From Gammaproteobacteria bacterium (GTDB lineage Bacteria; Pseudomonadota; Gammaproteobacteria; JAKEHO01), in the NCBI GenBank assembly GCA_022614965.1, contig JAKEHO010000072.1, positions 1-34,895 on the forward strand: a DNA stretch of 34,895 nt. The letters run 5' to 3'. Of the stretch, positions 24,438-33,162 are shown piece by piece; position 1 is the stretch's first letter, and each line of letters opens with the position of its first letter. Under the pieces are notes generated by a model. The model was not told the origin of the DNA and searched no databases. It worked only from the letters and a program-made list of their open reading frames with translations. A program made the translations under genes and the position numbers.

Positions 24438-26609
24438 TCACTGGATTAAGGGCTGCCCACCCTGTGTTATGGCCTTAAGCCGACCTACCAACACGGTCCA
24501 ATCGACTTCGCGATTGAAACCCTTCACATCGATCCAGGGAGGAAGGAAGCCCCGTTTGACAATGTAATATCCGCCGTCAGCTGGCGCCACGCCGCCCATC
24601 TCGCAAACGCCATTCGAAAGGCGGCAACTGAGTCCCAAGCGATCATAGGAAAATTCCTTGAACACACCGAGAAATGTGCGTGATACCGCCGTCGACGCGC
24701 CACCCCCGCCTAAGCTGGTCAGGTTATCGACGGCCCTTTGACTGATGCGATGGCGAGAGTGATCCCCTTCAGGCGTGTAGAGCCGCGCTTCGAAAGAGAC
24801 GGGTTGCCAATCCTCCATGCGAAGCTGATGTACGGCACCGCTTAGTCGTCCCTCAGTCCTACCAAACGAAAACGCATGGGTCAGTGGTTCTAGATCCAAA
24901 TTCTTGAAATCGATGTCCGTGTCAAGAATCGGGACTGTCCCGAAAAGATCTGCAATCGTCAGATCATTGACCACAACATCTCCGTCGAAGACCCTGGCTA
25001 ACACCTTGCCATTGATCGTGAGCGTCTTGGCTCGGTAGTTAATGCCTGGAATGATACCGGAGAGCTTACCTGACAAAATCGGCCAACCCATCACACGACA
25101 AAATGCCTCCAGCGAGATCGGCGTGAGTACTCCCCCAACTTCAAGTCCGACGCCATCGGAAGCGGCATGTTGATAGAACAATTTATCGATCCGTAAGCCG
25201 CCGTCAAGCAACGGAATAAACGCCACTTCTACAGTCTGCAAAGCGCGGTTCTGAGTCAGGGTCACCAACTCGCCCGCGCCGAACTCGAGGCGGTAAATAT
25301 TTGCGCTTGTCCATTGCAATCGGCCTTCGCGCGGGTCCGATCTGCTGCTATAGGCGAAACTACCATTGACATCGGCAATACCGAAGCGCCCCTTTTTATC
25401 GTGTAGGTCGACATGCTCAAGACCTAAGTGAATCTCGGATAGGTTTCCCGATTCAACTACGGCGTCAACTTCTACCACGCCGGTCACATCCAGCGCGTTG
25501 AAACTTGTACCCAAAAGCAGCGGTTGGAGATAGGCCTCATACAGCGGCCCCAAGCGAGCTTGTGTTGCCCTTAATCTCACCATCTGCACAGGGACCTCAC
25601 GGTCCAATAACACTAAGGCGGTACCCTCCGCGTGCACCACACCGGGGTGATCCAACAACGCGTGACTCAGGTTGAGCGTCTGCGCTTTGCCATCCCACTC
25701 GGCAACGACGTTCATCCGCAGCGGCCCCTCCCGCACCTCCAATGTAAATCCGGGCGAAACAGCACCCACATGAATGCCGGGCTCTATGTACAGCAGTCCG
25801 TGGGTGAGAACGGTCTCCCCCTGACCTCTCCAACCTGCCTCGCCACGCTCCAGTGTCATCTCAAACTGCCCATCGACGTCTTGGCCCGCACTTTGACCGT
25901 CAAACGTCAATGCCGTGACGCGCCCTTGCGCTTGTATGCGGCTTGGCGATGATCCTCCCCCTGAAGCGCGCGCCATTGTGCTCAAGTTTCCCTGCAGGAC
26001 CGTGTATCCTTGCAGCCACAGTAAATGCGCCCGCAGCATCTCACTCAGCCGCTCGGCGCTCAAGTCTGACGCCACAACGCGAACATCCCACTCCTGCCCC
26101 GCAAGGTGTCCCTCAAGCCTCATGGTCCCTCCGCCAACGTGTCCGTCCTGAAGCGCGAAGGTGAGCGTCCCTTCGGTAACTCCATAGCGAAACGCAACGC
26201 CGAGTTGTGGCTGATCGAGCAGGGTATTCTTAAGAGCAAGCGATCCTCCATTGCATACGATCTGCGTTGACTCGATCGCCGCCTGCGGGCAGGTAAGGCG
26301 GATCTTAGCAAGGGGGTCAATCGGCAAGGGGAGTTCAAGTCGGTCGATCTCGACTCGCAGCTCCGCATGCTCATCGCCTCGCCAATTGAGTTCTATGAAT
26401 ACGCCATGCGCACGCCACAACGCGCCTTCCGCGGCTTCGAGGTTGAGACGAACGGTTTCGAACCCCGCAGCGGGGAAACTGGACGAAATTGAAAAGATAA
26501 CGAGCAGCCCGCCGATTGCGAGAGGCGGGAAGGCTTTAAGCGTCTGGAAACACGCTGGTCGACAGATAGCGATCCCCCCGGTCACAGATGATCGTAACGA
26601 TGACGGCAT
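24438..26609 (-). CDS. ydbH: YdbH-like intermembrane lipid transport protein
   Basis: The product is a 723-residue protein with one N-terminal membrane helix (~25-48, FPPLAIGGLLVIFSISSSF). A long, beta-rich periplasmic body ends in a conserved region (FKEFSYDRLGLSCRL, then GFLPPWIDVKGFNREVDW). It resembles YdbH, one of the AsmA-like bridge proteins (with TamB and YhdP) thought to carry phospholipids across the periplasm. The open frame continues far into cysM. I chose ATG 26609 because GAGG lies 6 nt upstream and the membrane helix follows; this gives a 74 bp overlap with the cysM 3' end. Next downstream is the DUF1318 lipoprotein, the expected partner. Confidence 0.82.
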   Translation of the reverse strand: MPSSLRSSVTGGIAICRPACFQTLKAFPPLAIGGLLVIFSISSSFPAAGFETVRLNLEAAEGALWRAHGVFIELNWRGDEHAELRVEIDRLELPLPIDPLAKIRLTCPQAAIESTQIVCNGGSLALKNTLLDQPQLGVAFRYGVTEGTLTFALQDGHVGGGTMRLEGHLAGQEWDVRVVASDLSAERLSEMLRAHLLWLQGYTVLQGNLSTMARASGGGSSPSRIQAQGRVTALTFDGQSAGQDVDGQFEMTLERGEAGWRGQGETVLTHGLLYIEPGIHVGAVSPGFTLEVREGPLRMNVVAEWDGKAQTLNLSHALLDHPGVVHAEGTALVLLDREVPVQMVRLRATQARLGPLYEAYLQPLLLGTSFNALDVTGVVEVDAVVESGNLSEIHLGLEHVDLHDKKGRFGIADVNGSFAYSSRSDPREGRLQWTSANIYRLEFGAGELVTLTQNRALQTVEVAFIPLLDGGLRIDKLFYQHAASDGVGLEVGGVLTPISLEAFCRVMGWPILSGKLSGIIPGINYRAKTLTINGKVLARVFDGDVVVNDLTIADLFGTVPILDTDIDFKNLDLEPLTHAFSFGRTEGRLSGAVHQLRMEDWQPVSFEARLYTPEGDHSRHRISQRAVDNLTSLGGGGASTAVSRTFLGVFKEFSYDRLGLSCRLSNGVCEMGGVAPADGGYYIVKRGFLPPWIDVKGFNREVDWTVLVGRLKAITQGGQPLIQ

Positions 26610-27477
26610 CTTGGACCTCACCGGAGAGCCTGAGCGCAGCCGCCACGGCGCCCCCGGACGATATGCCGGCAAAGATCCCCTCGCGGGAGGCGAGCGCCCG
26701 GGTAGTCTCTTCCGCTTCCCTCTGACTGACATCCATGATCCGGTCAACGCGCCAGGGCTCGAAGATCTTCGGCAAGTACGCGGCGGGCCAGCGCCGGATC
26801 CCGGGAATGCAGGTACCCGGCATGGGCTGCACACCAACGATCTGAATGGTCGGATCCTGCTCCTTCAGGTAGCGTGAGACCCCCATGATCGTGCCGGTGG
26901 TCCCCATGGCACTGACAAAGTGCGTAAGGCGACCTTGCGTGTCTCGCCAAATTTCCGCACCCGTGCCCTCATAATGGGCGCGCACATTGTCTGGATTGGC
27001 AAACTGATCGAGCACCCTGCCCTCGCCCCTGGCCTCCATCTCCTTGGCGAGGTCCCTTGCGGCCTCCATGCTCCCCTCGGCAGGCGTCAAAATGATCTCA
27101 GCCCCAAAGGCCTTCATTACAGCATACCGTTCGGCACTCATATGCTCGGGCATGATAAGCACCAACCGGTAGCCCTTGATGGCCGCGACCATGGCAAGCG
27201 CAATTCCGGTATTCCCGCTGGTCGCCTCGATAAGGGTAGCGCCTGGCTTGATCTCACCCCGCTCCTCGGCACCGTTGATCATACTGATAGCCGGGCGGTC
27301 CTTCACTGAGCCGGCCGGATTATCGCCCTCAAGCTTAGCCAGAATCAGGTTACTGCACTCACCCGGTAGGCGCTGCAGCCTGACCAACGGCGTATTGCCG
27401 ATACAGGACTCGATGCTCGGCATAGCCAGCGCGTTCGCGTCAACTTTCTCTGGAGCGAAACGGGCGAATGATGCCAT
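26536..27477 (-). CDS. cysM: CysM, cysteine synthase B
   Basis: The product is a 313-residue PLP enzyme that makes cysteine (or S-sulfocysteine) from O-acetylserine. The PLP lysine is Lys59 in EGDNPAGSVKDRPA. SGNTGIALAM binds substrate, and GISSGGAVAAAL binds the PLP phosphate. The CysM-type EGDNPAGSVKDR separates it from CysK. ATG 27477 has GAGG 5 nt upstream and gives an N-terminus about ten residues longer than E. coli CysM; ATG 27423 is an alternative. The next gene starts inside its last 74 bp. Confidence 0.95.
   Translation of the reverse strand: MASFARFAPEKVDANALAMPSIESCIGNTPLVRLQRLPGECSNLILAKLEGDNPAGSVKDRPAISMINGAEERGEIKPGATLIEATSGNTGIALAMVAAIKGYRLVLIMPEHMSAERYAVMKAFGAEIILTPAEGSMEAARDLAKEMEARGEGRVLDQFANPDNVRAHYEGTGAEIWRDTQGRLTHFVSAMGTTGTIMGVSRYLKEQDPTIQIVGVQPMPGTCIPGIRRWPAAYLPKIFEPWRVDRIMDVSQREAEETTRALASREGIFAGISSGGAVAAALRLSGEVQDAVIVTIICDRGDRYLSTSVFPDA
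26616..26619 (-). promoter_or_regulatory. Ribosome binding site fixing the ydbH-like start inside cysM
   Basis: GAGG lies 6 nt before ATG 26609, within the end of the cysM coding sequence. It supports the overlapping start. Confidence 0.5.
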
Positions 27478-27520
27478 AACAACCTCGCCTTCAATGCGAA
27501 TCGATTGAATGATTCGTGTG

Positions 27521-27988
27521 CTAATCTAGGCTGCGCGCTAAGATCAGTGCGTCCTCGCGCCCTCTTAGCGCCGGATAATAACGACGGCGTATCCCCACTT
27601 CGTTGAATCCTGCCGATCGATACAGTCGCAAAGCGGCCTCATTTGAAGGCCGAACCTCGAGAAGAATGCAAGCTGCCTTGTGCTTACAGGCAAGGTCCAG
27701 CAGATGTTCTAACATAGCCCGGCCTAAACCCAATCGCTGAACCGCGGGTCTGACGCACAGATTAAGGATGTGAGACTCACCAGCACTCATCGACATCACG
27801 GCATAAGCATCGACGGCCCCGTCCCGTTCCAAAACCCAGCAACAATATCCGACACCCAAACAATCATGGAAGATGCCGAGCGACCAGGGGAACAAATAGG
27901 CCTCCCGTTCGATCTCCACCACCTCACCGAGATCCGCCTCTTGCATCGGACGGACCTGGGTGAGGGCTGATTGAAGTACCGCGCTCAT
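27521..27988 (-). CDS. rimI: RimI, ribosomal protein S18 N-alanine acetyltransferase
   Basis: The product is a 155-residue GNAT acetyltransferase. The acetyl-CoA loop is QRLGLGR (84-90), and EVRPSNEAALRLYRSAGF (111-128) is the RimI-specific core with the conserved glutamate and tyrosine. The N-terminal VRPMQEADLGEVVEIE is typical. RimI acetylates the N-terminus of ribosomal protein S18. The start overlaps the uracil-DNA glycosylase stop by 4 bp, so the two are coupled. Other GNAT functions cannot be fully ruled out from sequence alone. Confidence 0.9.
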   Translation of the reverse strand: MSAVLQSALTQVRPMQEADLGEVVEIEREAYLFPWSLGIFHDCLGVGYCCWVLERDGAVDAYAVMSMSAGESHILNLCVRPAVQRLGLGRAMLEHLLDLACKHKAACILLEVRPSNEAALRLYRSAGFNEVGIRRRYYPALRGREDALILARSLD

Positions 27989-28707
27989 GCCACGCTCTCC
28001 AATACACTCTTTGCAAACTGCAGGTCCTGCCAGGCCTTAAGCTTCTCCCTAGGCGAACGTAACAGATAGGCGGGATGATAGGTCACCACCACGGGGATAC
28101 CGAAGCCTAAGTACTCATAACGTATACCGCGCATGCGTCCAACCGGCATATCCACTTTTAAAAGATTATGTGCCGCAACTCGGCCTAACGCCAGAATGAT
28201 CTTGGGCTGTATGAGTTGAATCTGCCGTTTAAGATACGGCTCACAAGAGATAACCTCTTCAGGCCTGGGATCGCGGTTCTTAGGAGGCCAACATTTCAAG
28301 ATGTTAGCGATATACACGTCCTCTCGCTTAAGTCCCATTGCAAACAGCATATTGTTCAGCAACTGCCCGGCTCGCCCAACAAAAGGTTCTCCCTTTCGGT
28401 CTTCATCCACACCAGGCGCCTCACCAACAAGCAGCCAGTCCGCCGTTAGAGCGCCGACACCGAAAACAGTCTGAGTACGGGTCTTATGCAGCGAGCAACG
28501 CACACAGGTCGCCACCGTCGCGCGCAACGTCTCCCAATCCATCTGCGCAACCGCGGCGCTTGCGGCCGCCGAAAATTCCGGAGCAACGCTCGCGCGCGAT
28601 GCAACTGAGGTCTCAGACGCCTTGTCTCGGACGCGATGTTTGCGCCGCACCCAGACGTCTATCCCCATCGCCCGAAGAAATTGCGGCTGTCGCTGCCTAG
28701 TCGTCAT
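27985..28707 (-). CDS. Family-4 uracil-DNA glycosylase with 4Fe-4S cluster
   Basis: The product is a 240-residue DNA-repair enzyme removing uracil from DNA. The four cluster cysteines are Cys68 and Cys71 (CVRCSLHK), Cys139 (ILKCWPP) and Cys155 (VISCEPYL). Catalytic motifs are GEAPGVDED and the later YHPAYLLR. The first ~55 residues are a basic, alanine-rich extension ([11 protein letters not shown]) that resembles the N-terminal tails of proteobacterial members. ATG 28707 overlaps the leuA stop by 4 bp, linking its translation to leuA. It is distinct from the Ung-type family 1. Confidence 0.93.
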   Translation of the reverse strand: MTTRQRQPQFLRAMGIDVWVRRKHRVRDKASETSVASRASVAPEFSAAASAAVAQMDWETLRATVATCVRCSLHKTRTQTVFGVGALTADWLLVGEAPGVDEDRKGEPFVGRAGQLLNNMLFAMGLKREDVYIANILKCWPPKNRDPRPEEVISCEPYLKRQIQLIQPKIILALGRVAAHNLLKVDMPVGRMRGIRYEYLGFGIPVVVTYHPAYLLRSPREKLKAWQDLQFAKSVLESVA

Positions 28708-30239
28708 ACCTGCGGGTGCGCGCGCACTACAGGATCAAGTACCTTATTGAGCGCATTGATATAGGCCTTCGCTGATGCGATCACGATATCGGTATCCGCA
28801 CCCTGTCCGTTGACGATCCTTCCATCCTTGTCCACTCGCACGGTCACTTCTCCCTGGGAGTCTGTCCCGGTAGTGATCGCGTTGACCGAGTAAAGCTGTA
28901 AGACACAACCGCTGTTAATGATGCCTTCGATTCCCTTGAACGTGGCATCCACTGGGCCACTGCCATTGGCAGTTATGTGTTTCTCTTGACCATCGAGGGC
29001 CAATGAAACGGCGGCATGCGGAGTGACATCCGTACCACAAGATACCTTCAGCGACAGGAGTTTAATGCGGTCATTGGCTGCATTATGTGTCGTATCAGTA
29101 ACAAGCGCCTGGAGATCTTCATCATAAATCTCATGCTTCTTGTCAGCGAGCTCCTTGAACCGAACGAACGCTGCATTGAGATCCTCCTCGCGTTCGAACT
29201 CTACGTTGAGCTCTTTAAGGCGCGTGCGAAAGGCGTTTCGACCAGAATGTTTGCCGAGCACCATCCGATTCGCGCGCCAGCCAACATCTTCTGCGCGCAT
29301 AATTTCATACGTTTCCCTGCTCTTCAGCACACCATCTTGGTGAATTCCAGACTCATGGGCAAAGGCATTCGCACCCACAATCGCCTTGTTTGGTTGTACA
29401 GGAAATCCAGTGATGTTCGACACTAAACGCGAGCACTTTACAATCTGTGTAGCGTCCAGCCCCACGTCGCACGGGAAGATGTCTTGTCGTGTGCGCACGG
29501 CCATCACCACCTCTTCCAAGGCCGCATTACCGGCACGTTCACCCAATCCATTAATTGTACATTCAACTTGCCGGGCCCCGTTTAGCACTGCAGATAACGA
29601 ATTACCAACGGCGAGACCGAGGTCATTATGACAATGAACCGAAAAGATTGCCTTATCGGCATTCGGCACACGTTCAATGAGTTCCTTGATCAACGCGCCG
29701 AAGTGGTGCGGGAAACTATAACCCACCGTATCCGGGATATTGACTGTCTTCGCACCGGCATCAATAACAGCCTCTAATACGCGGCAAAGAAAGTCGCTAT
29801 TCGACCGCCCAGCATCCTCTGGCGAAAATTCCACGTCATCTGAATACTGGCGCGCCCGCTTCACTGCCCGGACAGCTTGCTCGAGCACCTGCTCCGGTGT
29901 CATCCGCAGCTTTTTCTCCATGTGGATGGGGGAAGTCGCGATAAACGTATGGATACGCGCAGACTTCGCCTTTTTCAGCGCATCGGCGGCAACATCAATA
30001 TCCTTATCGAGCGCTCGGGCAAGACCGCAAACGGTGCTTTCCTTGACCGCGGCGGCAACACTCTGAACAGCATCAAAGTCACCAGGACTTGCAATGGGAA
30101 ACCCTGCTTCGATCACGTCGACACGCATCTTTTCCAGTGCCTTGGCAATCCTGAGTTTCTCGTCCCGGTTCATCGACGCACCAGGGCTCTGCTCCCCATC
30201 TCGGAGCGTCGTGTCGAAAATAATCAGCCTCTCTTTCAT
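28704..30239 (-). CDS. leuA: LeuA, 2-isopropylmalate synthase
   Basis: The product is a 511-residue enzyme that condenses acetyl-CoA with 2-oxoisovalerate, the first committed step of leucine synthesis. The N-terminal TIM barrel contains [13 protein letters not shown] and the metal-binding [15 protein letters not shown]. The C-terminal ~125 residues form the LeuA allosteric domain that senses leucine. GGAG lies 7 nt before ATG 30239. Upstream is a ~260 nt leader with its own promoter, a leucine-rich peptide gene and a terminator-like hairpin, so leucine-dependent attenuation on top of enzyme feedback is likely. The family-4 glycosylase and rimI follow with 4 bp overlaps. Confidence 0.96.
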   Translation of the reverse strand: MKERLIIFDTTLRDGEQSPGASMNRDEKLRIAKALEKMRVDVIEAGFPIASPGDFDAVQSVAAAVKESTVCGLARALDKDIDVAADALKKAKSARIHTFIATSPIHMEKKLRMTPEQVLEQAVRAVKRARQYSDDVEFSPEDAGRSNSDFLCRVLEAVIDAGAKTVNIPDTVGYSFPHHFGALIKELIERVPNADKAIFSVHCHNDLGLAVGNSLSAVLNGARQVECTINGLGERAGNAALEEVVMAVRTRQDIFPCDVGLDATQIVKCSRLVSNITGFPVQPNKAIVGANAFAHESGIHQDGVLKSRETYEIMRAEDVGWRANRMVLGKHSGRNAFRTRLKELNVEFEREEDLNAAFVRFKELADKKHEIYDEDLQALVTDTTHNAANDRIKLLSLKVSCGTDVTPHAAVSLALDGQEKHITANGSGPVDATFKGIEGIINSGCVLQLYSVNAITTGTDSQGEVTVRVDKDGRIVNGQGADTDIVIASAKAYINALNKVLDPVVRAHPQV

Positions 30240-30276
30240 GGCTACACTCCGCTGCTTAACTCAGCTCTTGCATCTG

Positions 30277-30313
30277 AATAACTAATAAAAACCCCGCTCA
30301 AGCGCTCTTGCGC
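30277..30313 (-). terminator. Terminator-like hairpin before leuA
   Basis: GCGCAAG, loop AGCG and CTTGAGC form six pairs plus one G-A mismatch, followed by GGGGTTTTTATTAG. The four G residues may pair with CCCC at 30339-30342 and close a larger structure. The stem alone is modest. Confidence 0.5.
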
Positions 30314-30355
30314 CTATAAGCGTCCTAATAGTGGGATTGGGGAATGCTGTCTTTT

Positions 30356-30373
30356 CTGCCCTGACTAGGGCAG
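30356..30373 (-). other. Perfect 7 bp hairpin at the leader-peptide stop
   Basis: CTGCCCT and AGGGCAG with a 4-nt loop enclose the TAG stop of the leader peptide. An outer GCTG/CAGC can extend the stem. This would be a pause or switch hairpin in an attenuator. Confidence 0.55.
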
Positions 30374-30469
30374 CAGCCGCGCACCCGGCAGGAGCGCGTG
30401 GGCGCGTAGCTCCGGCACCACTAGAGAACAGTGGAAGCATCCGCGATGTTTTGCTGTGGTGCCGTTCAT
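30365..30469 (-). CDS. Leucine-rich leader peptide upstream of leuA (34 aa)
   Basis: This short frame runs from an ATG to TAG. Its C-terminal half contains six leucines (positions 16, 21, 26, 27, 32, 33) and a Val-Val pair at 17-18. The leucine pairs at 26-27 (CTC CTG) and 32-33 (CTG CTG) lie just before the stop. No strong ribosome site is visible. The hairpins at 30414-30463 and 30356-30373 overlap its codons, so ribosome stalling at leucine codons would change folding. It encodes a regulatory peptide rather than a functional protein, by analogy with known leader peptides. Confidence 0.6.
   Translation of the reverse strand: MNGTTAKHRGCFHCSLVVPELRAHALLPGARLLP
30414..30463 (-). other. 8 bp inverted repeat inside the leader peptide gene
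   Basis: GGCACCAC (30463-30456) and GTGGTGCC (30421-30414) pair perfectly across a 34-nt loop. The 3' arm covers the Val-Val codons of the leader peptide. It is probably the first stem of the attenuator. Confidence 0.55.
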
Positions 30470-30507
30470 AACGATGACCGGATCGATTTGTCGCCTCGTT
30501 AATGGAA

Positions 30508-30536
30508 ACTATAGCGGGATCCAACGACATTTCCAA
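30508..30536 (-). promoter_or_regulatory. Sigma-70-like promoter for leuA
   Basis: TTGGAA (30536-30531), a 17 nt spacer and TATAGT (30513-30508) read on the minus strand, just past the pssA stop. The predicted start near 30501 gives a leader of about 260 nt. Confidence 0.6.
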
Positions 30537-30539
30537 GGG

Positions 30540-31298
30540 TTACCTGGAGTCAGTTTCCGTTGAGGTTTCGATCGATTTCCGCGCCGCGCGGTGCTTTCGC
30601 AAACCAGCCAACGTCATCACCGGCCCGGAAAGTGCATACAGCATAAACAGTGTAAATAACACAAGGGCAGGTTCAATCGATACAAAGACAAATGCAAGCA
30701 CAACAATCAAGACTGCGACAAACGGAACCCGCCCCTTCAGATCGAGCTGCTTGAAGCTGTGGTATCGAATGTTGCTGACCATTAAAAGGCCTGCCGCAAC
30801 AGTGATACAGAATGCTAAGGGAATCACAGTCGTCCCATCCATTAGTCCGTAGCTCTCCCCAAGCCAAATGATCCCTGCAATGAGGGCGGCGGCGGCAGGA
30901 CTTGATAATCCCTGAAAATAGCGCTTGTCAGCCGTTCCTGCCTGAGTGTTATAGCGGGCTAGACGCAATGCGGCCGCTGCCGCATAGATGAAGGCCGCGA
31001 GCCAGCCAAGCTTACCGAGTCCGAACAGCGACCATTGGTACATGACAAGGGCGGGCGCAAGGCCAAAACACACCATGTCCGATAAACTGTCATAGTGCCC
31101 GCCGAAATCGCTCTGGGTGCCGGTGAGCCGGGCAATACGCCCATCCATGCCATCCAAAATCATTGCGATGAAAATGGCAATCGCGGCCCCTTCATACCGG
31201 CTGTTCATTCCAGCCACGATGGCATAGAAACCGGCGAACAATGCAGCCGTCGTAAACAAATTCGGCAGTAAAAATATTCCCCTGCGGCGATTCTCCAT
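30540..31298 (-). CDS. pssA: CDP-diacylglycerol-serine O-phosphatidyltransferase
   Basis: The product is a 252-residue inner-membrane enzyme making phosphatidylserine from CDP-diacylglycerol and serine. The CDP-alcohol phosphatidyltransferase motif is complete: Asp49, Asp52, Gly53, Arg57, Gly66, Asp70 and Asp74 in LDGMDGRIAR and GGHYDSLSD. About eight hydrophobic helices span the chain, and the C-terminus is charged. AGGG lies 4-5 nt before ATG 31298. This is the membrane-integral type, not the peripheral E. coli PssA. The gene lies between ilvC and leuA, as in many proteobacteria; the psd gene often found beside it is absent here. Confidence 0.94.
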   Translation of the reverse strand: MENRRRGIFLLPNLFTTAALFAGFYAIVAGMNSRYEGAAIAIFIAMILDGMDGRIARLTGTQSDFGGHYDSLSDMVCFGLAPALVMYQWSLFGLGKLGWLAAFIYAAAAALRLARYNTQAGTADKRYFQGLSSPAAAALIAGIIWLGESYGLMDGTTVIPLAFCITVAAGLLMVSNIRYHSFKQLDLKGRVPFVAVLIVVLAFVFVSIEPALVLFTLFMLYALSGPVMTLAGLRKHRAARKSIETSTETDSR

Positions 31299-31577
31299 GT
31301 TGCCCTAGCCTATATTCGTTCCAAAGCCCACACCGGCATCGCGGCAATGGGTCGAGCCGCATTATTCAGGTCAATGGCGATGATCAGAATAGCCAACAAA
31401 CAGGCAAACCTTCGTGGGCGAGTAAAGGATAGCGATTCGTAGGCATCGTACTAAGTTAATTGGGATCGATTTACCCCCTAACGCAGCGTGCCCTCGCTGG
31501 CGGACAGGGTTTGTGGATCGGAGAGCGGGATCGGCCGAACCGCCTCTTGGCACTTTTGACTCACACAGCAGCTGAAA
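31299..31577 (-). other. 279 bp spacer between ilvC and pssA
   Basis: No convincing gene is present. A minus-strand frame of 60 codons (31371-31553) has arginine-rich, random-looking content. A weak bulged stem (GAGGCGG with CCGCTC) lies about 35 nt after the ilvC stop without a T-run. I found no clear promoter for pssA. Confidence 0.5.
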
Positions 31578-32615
<1,038 letters not shown>

Positions 32616-32668
32616 TTACCTTCACGTTCCGCGCGATGAGAGTGTGCCCGTTAGGCCCTGCCAATCGC

Positions 32669-33160
32669 TTAAACGTGCATCCCCTTTTCACCACGGGCAA
32701 TACCCGAGACACCGGAGCGAACGACTTCAATAATCAACTTTTTATCGAGCGCTTCGATAAAAGCATCGATCTTGTCACCGCTACCGGTCAATTCAATGGT
32801 GTATGTGCTCTCTGTGACATCAATGATTCGGCCCCGAAATATATCAACAAGCCTTTTAAGTTCCTCCCGCCCAGTGCCCTTTGCCAGGACCTTGACCAAC
32901 ACCAATTCCCGCTCGATATGCTTATTATTCTCAAGGTCAACGACCTTAATGACGTCGACCATCTTGTTCAGCTGCTTGGTTATCTGCTCGATTATCTCGT
33001 TTGACCCGTTAGTAACCAGCGTCATACGTGATACAGTCGGATCTTCGGTCGGCGCAACCGTCAGGGATTCGATATTGTAGCCACGTGCGGAAAAAAGCCC
33101 AGCCACTCGCGAGAGCGTGCCGGCTTCGTTTTCCAGCAGCAGTGACAGGATATGCCGCAT
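32669..33160 (-). CDS. ilvN: IlvN/IlvH, acetolactate synthase small (regulatory) subunit
   Basis: The product is 163 residues. An N-terminal ACT domain (HILSLLLENEAGTLSRVAGL) binds valine, and a C-terminal ALS_ss_C domain follows (REELKRLVDIFRGRIIDV). It binds the catalytic subunit and gives valine feedback control. The length matches IlvH-type subunits rather than the short E. coli IlvN. The gene starts 2 bp after the ilvB stop, so translation is coupled. Confidence 0.95.
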   Translation of the reverse strand: MRHILSLLLENEAGTLSRVAGLFSARGYNIESLTVAPTEDPTVSRMTLVTNGSNEIIEQITKQLNKMVDVIKVVDLENNKHIERELVLVKVLAKGTGREELKRLVDIFRGRIIDVTESTYTIELTGSGDKIDAFIEALDKKLIIEVVRSGVSGIARGEKGMHV

Positions 33161-33162
33161 TG

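Larger units (their letters stand above)
30240..30501 (-). promoter_or_regulatory. leuA leader region, candidate attenuator
   Basis: The gap of 300 bp between pssA and leuA contains, in order of transcription: a sigma-70-like promoter, a 34-codon reading frame rich in leucine, three stem-loops and a terminator-like stem with a T-run 38 nt before leuA. This layout matches the peptide-leader attenuators known for amino acid operons in proteobacteria. Confidence 0.65.

Noticed and set aside
30282..30536. 84-codon minus-strand frame before leuA
   Set aside because: It is in a different frame from the leucine-rich leader peptide, starts inside the promoter and has random-looking composition.
31371..31553. 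60-codon frame between ilvC and pssA
   Set aside because: No ribosome site, no recognisable features, arginine- and proline-rich content as expected by chance.
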